A stretch of DNA of 64,000 nucleotides from Ornithinimicrobium faecis. Lineage in GTDB: Bacteria; Actinomycetota; Actinomycetes; Actinomycetales; Dermatophilaceae. This document shows positions 33,693 through 42,066 of this stretch, piece after piece (position 1 is the first letter of the stretch; the number at the start of each line of letters is the position of its first letter). The notes beneath the pieces were generated by a model that saw nothing but the letters and a program-made list of their open reading frames with translations, was not told the DNA's origin and did not search any database. The stretch is taken from NCBI RefSeq assembly GCF_023923225.1, contig NZ_CP099489.1:3410001-3474000 (forward strand), given 5' to 3'. The translations under genes and the position numbers were made by a program.

Positions 33693-34789
33693 GCGAGCTC
33701 GGGGCGGATCCCACGCGGCTCTATGTCCGCTATGCCGTCGCCGGCGACGTCGCGGCGGTCGCCGAGGCGATCCGGGTCGAGCAGACCATCGAGTTCCCCG
33801 CCGACCTGGCGCCCGAGTGGATCCAGCAGGAGGTGGTCGGCCGGGTCGAGAGCCAGGACGAGGACGGCGTGGTCATCTCGTTTGCTCCTGGTGTGTATGC
33901 CGGGGGGCTGGGTCAGGTGCTCAATGTCCTGTGGGGCAATGTGTCCCTCTTTGAGGGTGTGCGGGTGGTCCAGGTGCAGTTGCCCGCGGCGGAGCACCTG
34001 GGGTTGCGTGGGCCGCGGTTTGGCGGCGCAGGGATGCGGGAGCTGCTTGGCGCGCCCTCGCGCCCGCTGCTGGCGACGGCCCTGAAGCCGATGGGCTCGT
34101 CCTCCGACGAGCTCGCTGCCACTGCAGCTGTCCTCGCCGAGGCGGGCATCGACCTGATCAAGGACGACCACTCCCTGGGCGACCAGCCGTGGTCGACGTG
34201 GCGCGAGCGCGTGGCCCGGTGCACCGAGACCGTGCGCGAGGCCAACGAGCGCGCGGGCACGGCGGCGCGCTATCTGCCCTCGCTCAATGTGCCGGCTCAC
34301 GAGGTCTTCGAGCGGGCGCACGAGGCGAAGGAGTTGGGGGCCGGCGGGCTGCTGGTCCTGCCTGGCATCAGCGGCTTCGACACGATGCGGGCACTGGCCG
34401 ATGACGACGACCTGGGCTTGCCGATCATGAGCCACCCCTCGATGCTGGGCTCGCACGTGGTCAACCCTGCGCAGGGGCTGGACCACGGCATCCTGCTGGG
34501 CCTGGTCAACCGGCTGGCGGGAGCGGACATGGCGGTCTTCCCCAATGCCGGCGGACGCTTCGGCTTCTCGGTGGAGCAGTGCGCACAGATCCGGGACGAG
34601 TGTGCTGCCGAGCGAGCGGGACTGGCGTCAGCGCTGCCCACGCCCGGTGGCGGCATGACACTGGAGCGGGTGCCCGAGATCCTGGACCTGTTTGGCCAGG
34701 ACGTGGTGCTGCTGATTGGTGGCGCCTTGCACCGCGGTGACCTGCGGGCCAACGCGACCGCGTTGCGGGAGGCCGTCGAGACGCACTGA
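33689..34789 (+). CDS. RuBisCO-like protein (form IV)
   Basis: A 366-residue RuBisCO-like protein, shorter than true large subunits (about 450-475). It keeps the barrel motif ATALKPMG (first active-site Lys), and GIDLIKDDHSLGDQPW, where Lys158 aligns with the carbamylated lysine and Asp160 with the metal ligand. The expected Glu is His161, and the second Lys of KPK is Met, so carboxylation is not expected. SHPSMLGSH, FPNAGGRFGF and LIGGALHRG match the remaining phosphate-site loops. Known form IV enzymes tautomerise, isomerise or decarboxylate phosphosugars, including 5-methylthioribulose-1-P in Rhodospirillum. GTG start overlaps the transketolase stop. It probably acts on the MtnA product; this is inference. 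Confidence 0.88.
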   Translation: MSELGADPTRLYVRYAVAGDVAAVAEAIRVEQTIEFPADLAPEWIQQEVVGRVESQDEDGVVISFAPGVYAGGLGQVLNVLWGNVSLFEGVRVVQVQLPAAEHLGLRGPRFGGAGMRELLGAPSRPLLATALKPMGSSSDELAATAAVLAEAGIDLIKDDHSLGDQPWSTWRERVARCTETVREANERAGTAARYLPSLNVPAHEVFERAHEAKELGAGGLLVLPGISGFDTMRALADDDDLGLPIMSHPSMLGSHVVNPAQGLDHGILLGLVNRLAGADMAVFPNAGGRFGFSVEQCAQIRDECAAERAGLASALPTPGGGMTLERVPEILDLFGQDVVLLIGGALHRGDLRANATALREAVETH

Positions 34790-35035
34790 CGTCGCGGCGG
34801 TCGTCAGCAGTGGCTTCATCGGCCCTGCTTTCGCCCCATTTCACTAGCAGCACCCCGCACTTCTTTACCTTGTCTTTGCCTGATCTTGAGCCATGCTAAA
34901 GTCTCCAACCGTTGCAGATCGAGTCGCTAGGGCCATCACAACTAGTCCGCCAGACGCCACGCCTGCCACGAGCAAGAGACAGACGCAGCGCGAAATGTGT
35001 TGTGCCGCAAATAGATTTGGGACTCGAGGGTTAAG

Positions 35036-36178
35036 ATGAACAAAGTGACGGGGTCATTCGCGAGCGCGATGTGTGTGCTTGCCCTCACACTCAGCGGGTG
35101 CGGCGGATCCTCGCCGGAGGACGAAACTCCCGCTGAGGCCAATGCGGAGGCGGTCACACAGGAGCCCGCCTCGGAGAGCAGTAGTTCACCTCAGGCCAGC
35201 TCTGAGCCGTCCGCTCCAGTGGCCGAGCCCGCTAGCGATACTTCGTCGAGCGACGACGAAGCTGCTGACGGAGACTCATCCTTCGCGGATGGGGTTCTGA
35301 CGACACCAGACCTGAAGATCGTGATCACTGAACACAAAGTGATCCCGGCGGGTGAACCAGGCAATGAGTACAGCGACAAACCGGTCCTCGCGTTCTGGTA
35401 CGAGACCACCAACCTGACCGACGAAGACGTCAGTCCGATGGACTTCATCTTCTACTTCGAGGCGTACCAAGACAACAACCCCAACGCGGAAAACCGGTTG
35501 GAGGTGTCCAGTCTCCCGGATGACAAGTTCCGGGAGACCCAGATGGAGAACATCAAGAAGGACGGCACTGTCGAGAACGCCATGGCCTATGAACTCGACG
35601 ACGAGACGACCCCCGTCGACCTCGTCGCATCAGACTTCATGACCGAGTTCGGCAAGACCACTTACAACCTGGATGGCTCGGTCTCGGACGCCGCTCCAGA
35701 GGACGCGAGCGAGCCCACCCCCGCCGTAGAGGAGGACTCCGAGAGTGATGCCGGCGGCGAGTCCGCTGCGGGCGAGCCCACGTTCGAAGACGGAGTGCTC
35801 ACAACCTCGGACCTGAAGATCGTGATCACTGACCACAAGGTGATCCCCGCAGGTGACCAAGGCAACGAGTACGGCGACAAGCCTGTCATCGCGTTCTGGT
35901 ACGAGACCACCAACCTGAGCGACGAAGACGTCAGCCCGATGGACTTCCTTTGGCACATTGAGGCCTACCAGGACAATAACCCGAACGCCGAGAACACCCT
36001 AGAGGTCGCCGGACTCCCTGACGACCAGTTCCTAGACACGCAGACGGAGACCATCAAGAAGGGTGGCACCGTCGCGAACGCGATGGCTTACGAACTCGAC
36101 GACGAGACAACCCCTGTTGACCTCGTAGCATCAGACTTCATGACCGAGTTCGGCAAGACCACCTACGACCTCGAGTAG
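35036..36178 (+). CDS. lipoprotein with two tandem DUF5067 domains
   Basis: A 380-residue lipoprotein: signal peptide with lipobox LSGC (Cys22), a Ser/Glu/Pro-rich linker to about 78, then two domains. Each contains DGVLTT-DLKIVIT-HKVIPAG, FWYETTNL-DEDVSPMDF, AYQDNNPNAEN and AMAYELDDETTPVDLVASDF, at about residues 84-215 and 255-380. The copies are nearly identical, including long stretches of DNA, so duplication is recent. DUF5067 is an extracellular immunoglobulin-like domain of unknown role. Base composition is lower in GC than the flanks, and the gene interrupts the sugar-catabolic island, suggesting insertion. GAGGG precedes the ATG. Confidence 0.85.
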   Translation: MNKVTGSFASAMCVLALTLSGCGGSSPEDETPAEANAEAVTQEPASESSSSPQASSEPSAPVAEPASDTSSSDDEAADGDSSFADGVLTTPDLKIVITEHKVIPAGEPGNEYSDKPVLAFWYETTNLTDEDVSPMDFIFYFEAYQDNNPNAENRLEVSSLPDDKFRETQMENIKKDGTVENAMAYELDDETTPVDLVASDFMTEFGKTTYNLDGSVSDAAPEDASEPTPAVEEDSESDAGGESAAGEPTFEDGVLTTSDLKIVITDHKVIPAGDQGNEYGDKPVIAFWYETTNLSDEDVSPMDFLWHIEAYQDNNPNAENTLEVAGLPDDQFLDTQTETIKKGGTVANAMAYELDDETTPVDLVASDFMTEFGKTTYDLE

Positions 36179-36212
36179 GGCCGGTCGGAGCCGGTCCAAT
36201 TCTCCCACTGGC

Positions 36213-36227
36213 ACCTCCTGGGGAGGT
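36213..36227. terminator. weak hairpin between the lipoprotein and gntR
   Basis: ACCTCC, loop TGG and GGAGGT form a 6-bp stem between convergent stops at 36178 and 36249. It is short, so the call is tentative. Confidence 0.35.
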
Positions 36228-36248
36228 CCGCATCTTCCTAAGAATGGG

Positions 36249-36965
36249 TCAGACGGTGCGGACCAGGGAGAAGGAGTAACGCCCCTCGATGAAGTAGGTG
36301 CGCGAGTAGAGGATCAACTCCCCCGTCGCGTCGTGGTGCAGCTGGTTGAGCAGCAGGAACAGCTTGTGGGTGGCCGCCTCGCTGCCCCATCCGACGTGGT
36401 TGGACTCGACGGCGTGCACCTCGGCGAAAGCGGTCACCGGCACGCGGTTCAGGCGGGTCTTCATGAACTCGAACAGTGAGCCCGTGAGCTCCTCCGGGTC
36501 GAAGTCCTTGGGCAGCAGGCTGGCCGGCATCAGGTCGTAGGAGTAGGCCATCACCTCGCCGTCGGCCAGGACGGTGCGCCGGATCTCCAGCACCTGCGTG
36601 TCACCGGACACCTCCATGCGCGCGGCCTCCTCCGGAAGCACCGCGCGCAGGATGCGGCTGGCATAGACCATGTCGGGCACGTGGCCGTCCGCGCGGATGG
36701 ACTCCGTGATCGAGTCGAGGCGCTCCAGGCCAGTGCGGACGGCAGGTTGTTCGACAACAAAGGTGCCAACCCCGTGAGATGTCTTGACAAGTCCGAGCGC
36801 TTCAAGCTCCCTGAGCGCGGCCCGGACAGTCGGTCGGGAGACGCCAAACTGTGACCCGAGCTCGGCCTCTGGAGGCAGCTTGGCTCCTGCGGGGTATTGG
36901 TCCGCTGCCAGTGCGCTGCGCAGGTCCTCCGCCACGCGGGAAACGAGCGTGCCGCTGCGGGCCAT
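36249..36965 (-). CDS. GntR-family (HutC subfamily) repressor
   Basis: A 238-residue repressor. The N-terminal winged helix is LPPEAELGSQFGVSRPTVRA, ALRELEALGLVKTSHGVGTFV (residues about 28-75). The UTRA effector domain follows (IRRTVLADGEVMAYSYDLMP, ending RTYFIEGRYSFSLVR). HutC-type regulators bind short palindromes and are released by a pathway metabolite, often a phosphosugar. The ATG at 36965 has GGGAGG 7 nt upstream. It is divergent from mtnA. The palindrome GTTGTC-N-GACAAC at mtnA and at the aldolase/transketolase promoters is the likely target. A related sequence lies inside this gene at 36746-36758. Confidence 0.9.
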   Translation of the reverse strand: MARSGTLVSRVAEDLRSALAADQYPAGAKLPPEAELGSQFGVSRPTVRAALRELEALGLVKTSHGVGTFVVEQPAVRTGLERLDSITESIRADGHVPDMVYASRILRAVLPEEAARMEVSGDTQVLEIRRTVLADGEVMAYSYDLMPASLLPKDFDPEELTGSLFEFMKTRLNRVPVTAFAEVHAVESNHVGWGSEAATHKLFLLLNQLHHDATGELILYSRTYFIEGRYSFSLVRTV

Positions 36966-37055
36966 GCATCCTCCCAGTGCATCGTGCGCCCGGCGGTCCC
37001 GGGCGGTTGCCGAAGACACTGTACGCGCAACGCTTCACGAAGTCGTCCCCATCTA

Positions 37056-37084
37056 TTGACAACCTGTTTGCCTCCGCTTACGTT
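37056..37084 (+). promoter_or_regulatory. mtnA promoter
   Basis: TTGACA (37056-37061) and TACGTT (37079-37084) are spaced 17 nt, a good match to the housekeeping consensus. The GTTGTC palindrome begins 10 nt downstream, covering the expected transcription start. Confidence 0.55.
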
Positions 37085-37093
37085 TGCTCAACA

Positions 37094-37106
37094 GTTGTCA
37101 GACAAC
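37094..37106. promoter_or_regulatory. GntR operator, site 3 (mtnA operon)
   Basis: GTTGTC-A-GACAAC is a perfect palindrome just downstream of the -10 box, where a bound repressor would block transcription. It is the same element as at 31555 and 31635. Confidence 0.7.
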
Positions 37107-37125
37107 GTCGTTGCGGAGGAAACAC

Positions 37126-38163
37126 ATGGTGCTGGCCGTCGAGTGGGTCGAGACCCCCGAGCCGATGATTCGGTTGCTCGATCAGACCGCGCTGCCTGCG
37201 CAGGAGACCTACCTCGACATCACCACGGTGGATGCCCTCGTCGACGCCATCCAGACGCTCGCTGTGCGCGGGGCACCCGCCCTCGGAGCCGCTGGCGCGC
37301 TCGGCGTCGTCGTGGCGATGCACCAGGGCGCTCGGGACGGCTGGGACGACTCCCGCCTGCAGTCCGAGATCGATCGGATCCGTCTGGCTCGTCCCACGGC
37401 AGTGAACCTGGCCTGGGGCGTTGACCAGGTCCGCGGCGGGATGACACAGGGTGTCGATCAGGTGCTGACGCTGGCCCGCGGTGTCGTGACCGACGACGAG
37501 GCCGCCAACCGGCAGCAGGCCCGTCTGGGCGCCGACTGGATCCTGGAGCGCACCGGGCTGGAGCGCGTGCGGGTGGTGACCCACTGCAACACCGGCGCGC
37601 TGGCGACGACCGCCTGGGGAACGGCATACGGGATCATCCACGAGCTGCACGACCGCGACCGTCTCGGCCTGGTCTATGCCGACGAGACCCGTCCCCTGCT
37701 GCAGGGGTCCCGACTGACCAGCTGGGAGCTCACGCAGGACGGCATCGAGCACGTTGTCCAGGTCGACGGGGCCGCTCCCAGCACGATCCTGCGGGGCCTG
37801 GTCGACGTCGCCATCATCGGCGCCGACCGGATCACCGCCAACGGCGACACCGCCAACAAGGTCGGCTCGGTCTCCCTGGCGCTGGCCTGCGCCCGCGCCG
37901 GGATCCCCTTCATCGTGGCCGCCCCGTCCTCGACCGTCGACCTGGCCACCGCGACCGGTGACGAGATCGTCATCGAGCAGCGCGACCCGGAGGAGGTCGT
38001 CAACTTCGGCGGCCGCCGCACCGCCCCCGAGGGTGCCGTCGGCTTCAACCCGGCCTTCGACGTCACACCCCACGACCTGATCAGCGCCGTCGTCACCGAG
38101 CGCGGCGTGGTCGAACCAGCCAACACACCCCACCCCAACCTGCTCGCGAGGATCGCGGGCTGA
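37126..38163 (+). CDS. mtnA: MtnA-like 5-methylthioribose-1-phosphate isomerase
   Basis: A 345-residue isomerase converting an aldose-1-phosphate to the ketose-1-phosphate in methionine salvage. Family motifs are VRGAPALGAAGALGVVVAMH, the catalytic cysteine in VVTHCNTGALAT (Cys154) and the catalytic aspartate in IIGADRITANGDTANKVGS (Asp234). Length matches MtnA (about 340-360) rather than eIF2B. The ATG at 37126 is preceded by GGAGGA; the longer frame starts inside the operator. It is the first gene of an operon with an ABC importer and MtnK. The substrate may be 5-methylthioribose-1-P or 5-deoxyribose-1-P. Confidence 0.92.
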   Translation: MVLAVEWVETPEPMIRLLDQTALPAQETYLDITTVDALVDAIQTLAVRGAPALGAAGALGVVVAMHQGARDGWDDSRLQSEIDRIRLARPTAVNLAWGVDQVRGGMTQGVDQVLTLARGVVTDDEAANRQQARLGADWILERTGLERVRVVTHCNTGALATTAWGTAYGIIHELHDRDRLGLVYADETRPLLQGSRLTSWELTQDGIEHVVQVDGAAPSTILRGLVDVAIIGADRITANGDTANKVGSVSLALACARAGIPFIVAAPSSTVDLATATGDEIVIEQRDPEEVVNFGGRRTAPEGAVGFNPAFDVTPHDLISAVVTERGVVEPANTPHPNLLARIAG

Positions 38164-38199
38164 GCAGATCGCAGCCACCGCTGCAAGGAGAGGAAGATC

Positions 38200-39345
38200 A
38201 TGAGGAACAGCAAGGTTCTTCTGGCAGGACTGCTTGGCGCATCCGTCTTCGCGATGTCCGCGTGCAGTCAGGGCGACGCCGAGGGCGACGAGCCCACCGA
38301 GGAGGGCACCACCGCGGAGGCCGCTGACAGCACGGCAGGCGGCGCCACCGACGAGGCGGAGGTCACCGAGGCTGCCGCCGAGGCACCCGCACCGTTCGAC
38401 GGCGACGGCGTCAACATCGCCATCGTCCAGCAGAGCGGCCAGGGCGACTACTTCCAGCAATACCTCAACGGCACCCGCCAGCAGGTCGAGGCGCTGGGCG
38501 GTGAACTGGCCGTCTTCGACGCCCAGGGCGACAACGCCACGCAGGCCTCGCAGCTCGACCAGGCGATCGCCAGCTCGCCCGATGGCATCATCGTGCGGCA
38601 CGGCTTCCCGGACACCCTGTGCCCGGGGGTCAACAAGGCGATCGAGGCCGGCATCCCGGTCATCATCTATGACGTCGAGATCCAGGAGTGCGCACCCGAC
38701 GCCATCCAGACCCAGCAGTCCGACATCGAGATGGCCTCACTCGTCCTTGACCAGATGGTCGAGGACGTCGGCAGCGACGTCAACGTCGGCTATGTCAACG
38801 TCGCCGGCATCGCCCCGCTGGACCGCCGCGACGGGGTGTGGCAGGAATACAAGGCCGACAACAACTGGACCGAGCTGTTCAAGACCGGCACCTACACCAA
38901 CTCCAGCGCCACCGACACCGCCCCGATGGTCAGCAACGCCCTGAAGGCCAACCCGGACGTCGCGGCGATCTACGCGCCCTATGACGAGCTGACCAAGGGC
39001 ACCCTGTCGGCCCTGGAGCAGAACCCGGACCTGACCGATGTCCTCGTCTATGGCGCGGACATCTCCACGGCCGACATCGAGCTGATGAAGGCTGAGGGCA
39101 GCCCGTGGGTGGCGACCGGCGCGACTGACCCCAACGCCATCGGCGCCACGGTCACCCGCACCCTGGCGCTGCACATGGCCGGTGAGCTCGAGGAGACCAA
39201 GGTGGAGTTCCCGCCGATCCTGATCACCGCAGACTTCCTGCGCGAGAACGACGTCAACAACATGGAGGACCTGCGGGCGGCCGAGCCGGCCCTCAACATC
39301 TCCGACGTCTCCTCCGCCGACTGGATCCCGACCGTCACCTTCTGA
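38200..39345 (+). CDS. ABC transporter substrate-binding lipoprotein (RbsB-like)
   Basis: A 381-residue exported lipoprotein with lipobox MSAC (Cys22), an acidic Ala/Glu-rich linker to about 65, and a type I periplasmic-binding fold (VNIAIVQQSGQGDYFQQYLN, QLDQAIASSPDGIIVRHGFP, VYGADISTADIELMKAEGSP). It lies 36 nt after mtnA and has GGAGAGGAAG upstream. Because kinase and isomerase for a 5-substituted ribose flank the transporter, the ligand is likely 5-methylthioribose or 5-deoxyribose; the family as a whole binds pentoses and AI-2. A GC hairpin follows the stop. Confidence 0.9.
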   Translation: MRNSKVLLAGLLGASVFAMSACSQGDAEGDEPTEEGTTAEAADSTAGGATDEAEVTEAAAEAPAPFDGDGVNIAIVQQSGQGDYFQQYLNGTRQQVEALGGELAVFDAQGDNATQASQLDQAIASSPDGIIVRHGFPDTLCPGVNKAIEAGIPVIIYDVEIQECAPDAIQTQQSDIEMASLVLDQMVEDVGSDVNVGYVNVAGIAPLDRRDGVWQEYKADNNWTELFKTGTYTNSSATDTAPMVSNALKANPDVAAIYAPYDELTKGTLSALEQNPDLTDVLVYGADISTADIELMKAEGSPWVATGATDPNAIGATVTRTLALHMAGELEETKVEFPPILITADFLRENDVNNMEDLRAAEPALNISDVSSADWIPTVTF

Positions 39346-39357
39346 TCCACAGCATGG

Positions 39358-39390
39358 GGGCGGCGGCCGGCCACAGACCGGCTGCCGCCC
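39358..39390 (+). terminator. intra-operon hairpin after the binding-protein gene
   Basis: GGGCGGCGGCCGG and CCGGCTGCCGCCC pair over 13 bp with one G-T, around a 7-nt loop, between the binding-protein stop and the ATPase start. It probably lowers downstream expression or protects the upstream message, a common arrangement for binding proteins. Confidence 0.55.
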
Positions 39391-39433
39391 ACCCGTGCAG
39401 GCAACCACACGGCATACGAGCAGGGAGGACCAC

Positions 39434-40975
39434 GTGCAGGACGAACCCAGGACGGACCCGACCGGGTCCGGTGACGTGGCCCTGCGCCTGACCGACATCA
39501 CCAAGGACTTCGGCCCCAACCGGGTCCTCAAGGGCGTCACGATGGACCTGCGGGCCGGGCGGGTCACCGCGCTGCTCGGTGCCAATGGCGCCGGCAAGTC
39601 CACGCTCATCAAGATCCTCAGTGGCATCTATGAGAAGCAGGACGGATCGGTCCAGGTCGCCGGTGCGGACGTCGACATCACCACGCCGATGACGGCCGCC
39701 CAGCACGGCATCCAGACGGTGCACCAGCGCATCGACGACAGCATCATCCCGGACCTGACCGTCGCCGAGAACCTGGTCTTTGAGGAGTTGGTGCGCGGCG
39801 CACTGCCGCGCGTGCGCAGCCTGAAGGCCCTGCTCCCCCGCGCCCGCGAGATCGCCTCGAGCCTGGACCTGGGCTGGTCGGACACCTTCCTGCTCAAGGA
39901 CGCCTTCGAGATCAGCATCGCCGACGGCCAACTGCTCCTGCTGGCCCGTGCGCTCAACCAGCGCCCCAAGGTGTTGATCCTCGACGAGCCGACGTCCACG
40001 CTGTCCGCAGCAGAGGCCGATCGACTGTTCACGCTGGTGCGCAGGCTGCGCGACGACGGCGTGGCGATCATGTATGTCACGCACCGGCTCAGTGAGGTCC
40101 GCGCCCTCGCCGACGACCTGGTCGTCCTGCGCGACGGCCGCCTCCAGCAGGAGCAGACCACCCCCTTTGACATGCCGGCGGCGGTCGAGGCGATGCTCGG
40201 CAAGGCGATCCAGGTCGAGGCCGACTCGCTGACCGAGCACCGGGGCGAGCAGGTCGCCCTGCAGCTGCGCGGCCTGCAACTGCTCCCCCGCTCGGCGCCG
40301 CTCGACCTGGATCTGCGCTATGGCGAGGTCACTGGTGTCATCGGGCTCATCGGGGCGGGCAAGACCGAGCTGGCCCAGGCCATCTTTGGCGTGGACCGCC
40401 TGCGCGCCGGGACGATGCAGCTGGACGGGACCGACTTTGCGCCGCGCTCCACCGGTGCCGCGGTGCGCCGCGGGATCTATCTGGCCCCCGAGGACCGGGC
40501 CGCCCAGGCGATGCTGCCGGGCTGGACCCTGGCGACCACCGGCAGCCTGCCGTTCCTGTCCTCCATCAGCCCAGGGTCGGTGATCAACCGTCGCGCCGAG
40601 CGCAAGATGGCAGCCGACATCATCAACTCCTATGGCGTCGTGGCCACCGGACCCGACCAGGAGATGGATGCCCTCTCCGGCGGCAACCAGCAGAAGGTGG
40701 TCGTCGCTCGCTGGTTGCGCCAGTCGCCACGGATCATGCTCCTGGACGAGCCCTTCCGCGGAGTCGACCTCGGCGCCCGGCGAGAGATCGCCGGCAAGGC
40801 GCGCGAGCAGGCCGCCAACGGTGCCTGCATCGTGGTCCTGGTCAGCGACGTCGAGGAGCTGCGCGAGGTCGCCGACCGGGTGGTCGTCCTCGCCGAGGGC
40901 CAGATCTACCTCGACGCCCATGCGTCCGAGATCGACAACAGCACCATCATCGCGAGCATGTCGGAGGTTGCTTGA
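39434..40975 (+). CDS. ABC transporter ATP-binding protein with two NBDs (RbsA-like)
   Basis: A 513-residue double ATPase. Domain 1 has Walker A GANGAGKST, a signature region ISIADGQLLLLARAL and Walker B VLILDEPTST. Domain 2 has the degenerate P-loop GLIGAGKTELA, signature LSGGNQQKVVVAR and Walker B IMLLDEPFRG. This is the standard RbsA/MglA pattern, unlike the single-domain ATPases of the two other importers in the window. GTG at 39434 is preceded by AGGGAGGA; an earlier GTG at 39395 lies next to the hairpin. The permease starts 3 nt after the stop. Confidence 0.92.
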   Translation: MQDEPRTDPTGSGDVALRLTDITKDFGPNRVLKGVTMDLRAGRVTALLGANGAGKSTLIKILSGIYEKQDGSVQVAGADVDITTPMTAAQHGIQTVHQRIDDSIIPDLTVAENLVFEELVRGALPRVRSLKALLPRAREIASSLDLGWSDTFLLKDAFEISIADGQLLLLARALNQRPKVLILDEPTSTLSAAEADRLFTLVRRLRDDGVAIMYVTHRLSEVRALADDLVVLRDGRLQQEQTTPFDMPAAVEAMLGKAIQVEADSLTEHRGEQVALQLRGLQLLPRSAPLDLDLRYGEVTGVIGLIGAGKTELAQAIFGVDRLRAGTMQLDGTDFAPRSTGAAVRRGIYLAPEDRAAQAMLPGWTLATTGSLPFLSSISPGSVINRRAERKMAADIINSYGVVATGPDQEMDALSGGNQQKVVVARWLRQSPRIMLLDEPFRGVDLGARREIAGKAREQAANGACIVVLVSDVEELREVADRVVVLAEGQIYLDAHASEIDNSTIIASMSEVA

Positions 40976-40978
40976 CCC

Positions 40979-42007
40979 ATGGCTGGAACCACTGTGGACA
41001 CCACTGCCCTGGATCGGGCCCGTGACGTGATCGTTAAATACGGCTTCATCGCCGTCACGATCCTGCTCTTCATCTATTTCGCGCTGACCGAGCCGGCCTT
41101 CGCCACGTCCTCCTCGATCTTCTCGATGCTCAAGTTCGTCTCCGTGACGGCCATCCTGGGTCTCGGGATCATGTTCACGATGGTGGTCGGCGGGCTGGAC
41201 CTCTCGATCGGCTCGGTGGCCGGGCTGGCCGTGCAGATGGCCGCCATGACGATGGTCTTCTACAACATGACCGGCTTCACCGCCGTGGGCGTGGTGATGC
41301 TGGCCGGCGTGCTCGTCGGCCTGATCAACGCCTTCCTCATCGTCGTCTGCAAGATCCCCGACCTGCTGGCCACCCTCGGCATGATGTTCGTCATCCAGGG
41401 CGCCAAGCTCATCCCGGTCTCTGGCCAGTCGGTCACCAGCGGCATGGTGACCCGGGACGGGTCAGAGGCCCCGGGCCGCTTCACCGAGGGGTTCCTGCAG
41501 ATCGACCGTGGCTTCGTCGGCCCGATCCCCCTGCCCGTCGTCATCATGCTGCTGCTGGTGATCGCCTCCTGGTTCTTCCTGAGCCGGACCACGTGGGGAC
41601 GGGTCATGTATGCCATCGGCGCGAACCCCGAGGCCGCCCGGCTGGCGGGTGTGCGGGTGGGCTTCTATCGCGGCCTGGCCTATGTCATCTCCGCGATGCT
41701 GGCCTCCGTCGGCGGCCTGATCCTGGTCTCGCGCATCGGCCAGGGCGACGTCAACGCTGGCGCGTCCAGCCTGCTCGAGGCAGTCGCCGTGGCCCTGGTC
41801 GGCCGCTCGGTCCTGGGCGCTGGCAAGCCCAACGCCTGGGGCACCCTGCTCGGCGCCGTCCTGATCGCGATCGTGCTGACCGGCCTGACCATGAAGGGCT
41901 TCCAGTACTACCACCAGGACACCGCCAAGGGCGCCGTTCTGATCCTCGCGCTGATCTTCTCCTACACCCTGTCCCGCAAGAAGATCCGTTATGTCTCAGC
42001 AACCTGA
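40979..42007 (+). CDS. ABC transporter permease (RbsC-like)
   Basis: A 342-residue membrane protein with about ten hydrophobic segments. The signature VVGGLDLSIGSVAGLAVQMA lies near residue 60 and the ATPase-contact loop YAIGANPEAARLAGVRVGFY near residue 210. The first membrane segment (FIAVTILLFIYFALTEPAF) begins at about residue 20. It completes the importer with the two preceding genes and is followed 59 nt later by mtnK. Confidence 0.92.
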   Translation: MAGTTVDTTALDRARDVIVKYGFIAVTILLFIYFALTEPAFATSSSIFSMLKFVSVTAILGLGIMFTMVVGGLDLSIGSVAGLAVQMAAMTMVFYNMTGFTAVGVVMLAGVLVGLINAFLIVVCKIPDLLATLGMMFVIQGAKLIPVSGQSVTSGMVTRDGSEAPGRFTEGFLQIDRGFVGPIPLPVVIMLLLVIASWFFLSRTTWGRVMYAIGANPEAARLAGVRVGFYRGLAYVISAMLASVGGLILVSRIGQGDVNAGASSLLEAVAVALVGRSVLGAGKPNAWGTLLGAVLIAIVLTGLTMKGFQYYHQDTAKGAVLILALIFSYTLSRKKIRYVSAT

Positions 42008-42066
42008 CCCCACGCACGCAGCCTCCACCCACGGGGCGTCCACGCACGAAAGAAGAGTTCACGCAC

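Noticed and set aside
36746..36758. Fourth GTTGT-type palindrome inside the gntR gene as an operator
   Set aside because: It encodes part of the protein and deviates at one half-site base; without binding data it is not listed as a regulatory feature.
37078..40921. Two long minus-strand frames opposite mtnA, the binding protein and the ATPase
   Set aside because: They read Asp/Gly/Arg/His-rich sequence typical of antisense frames and conflict with complete genes.
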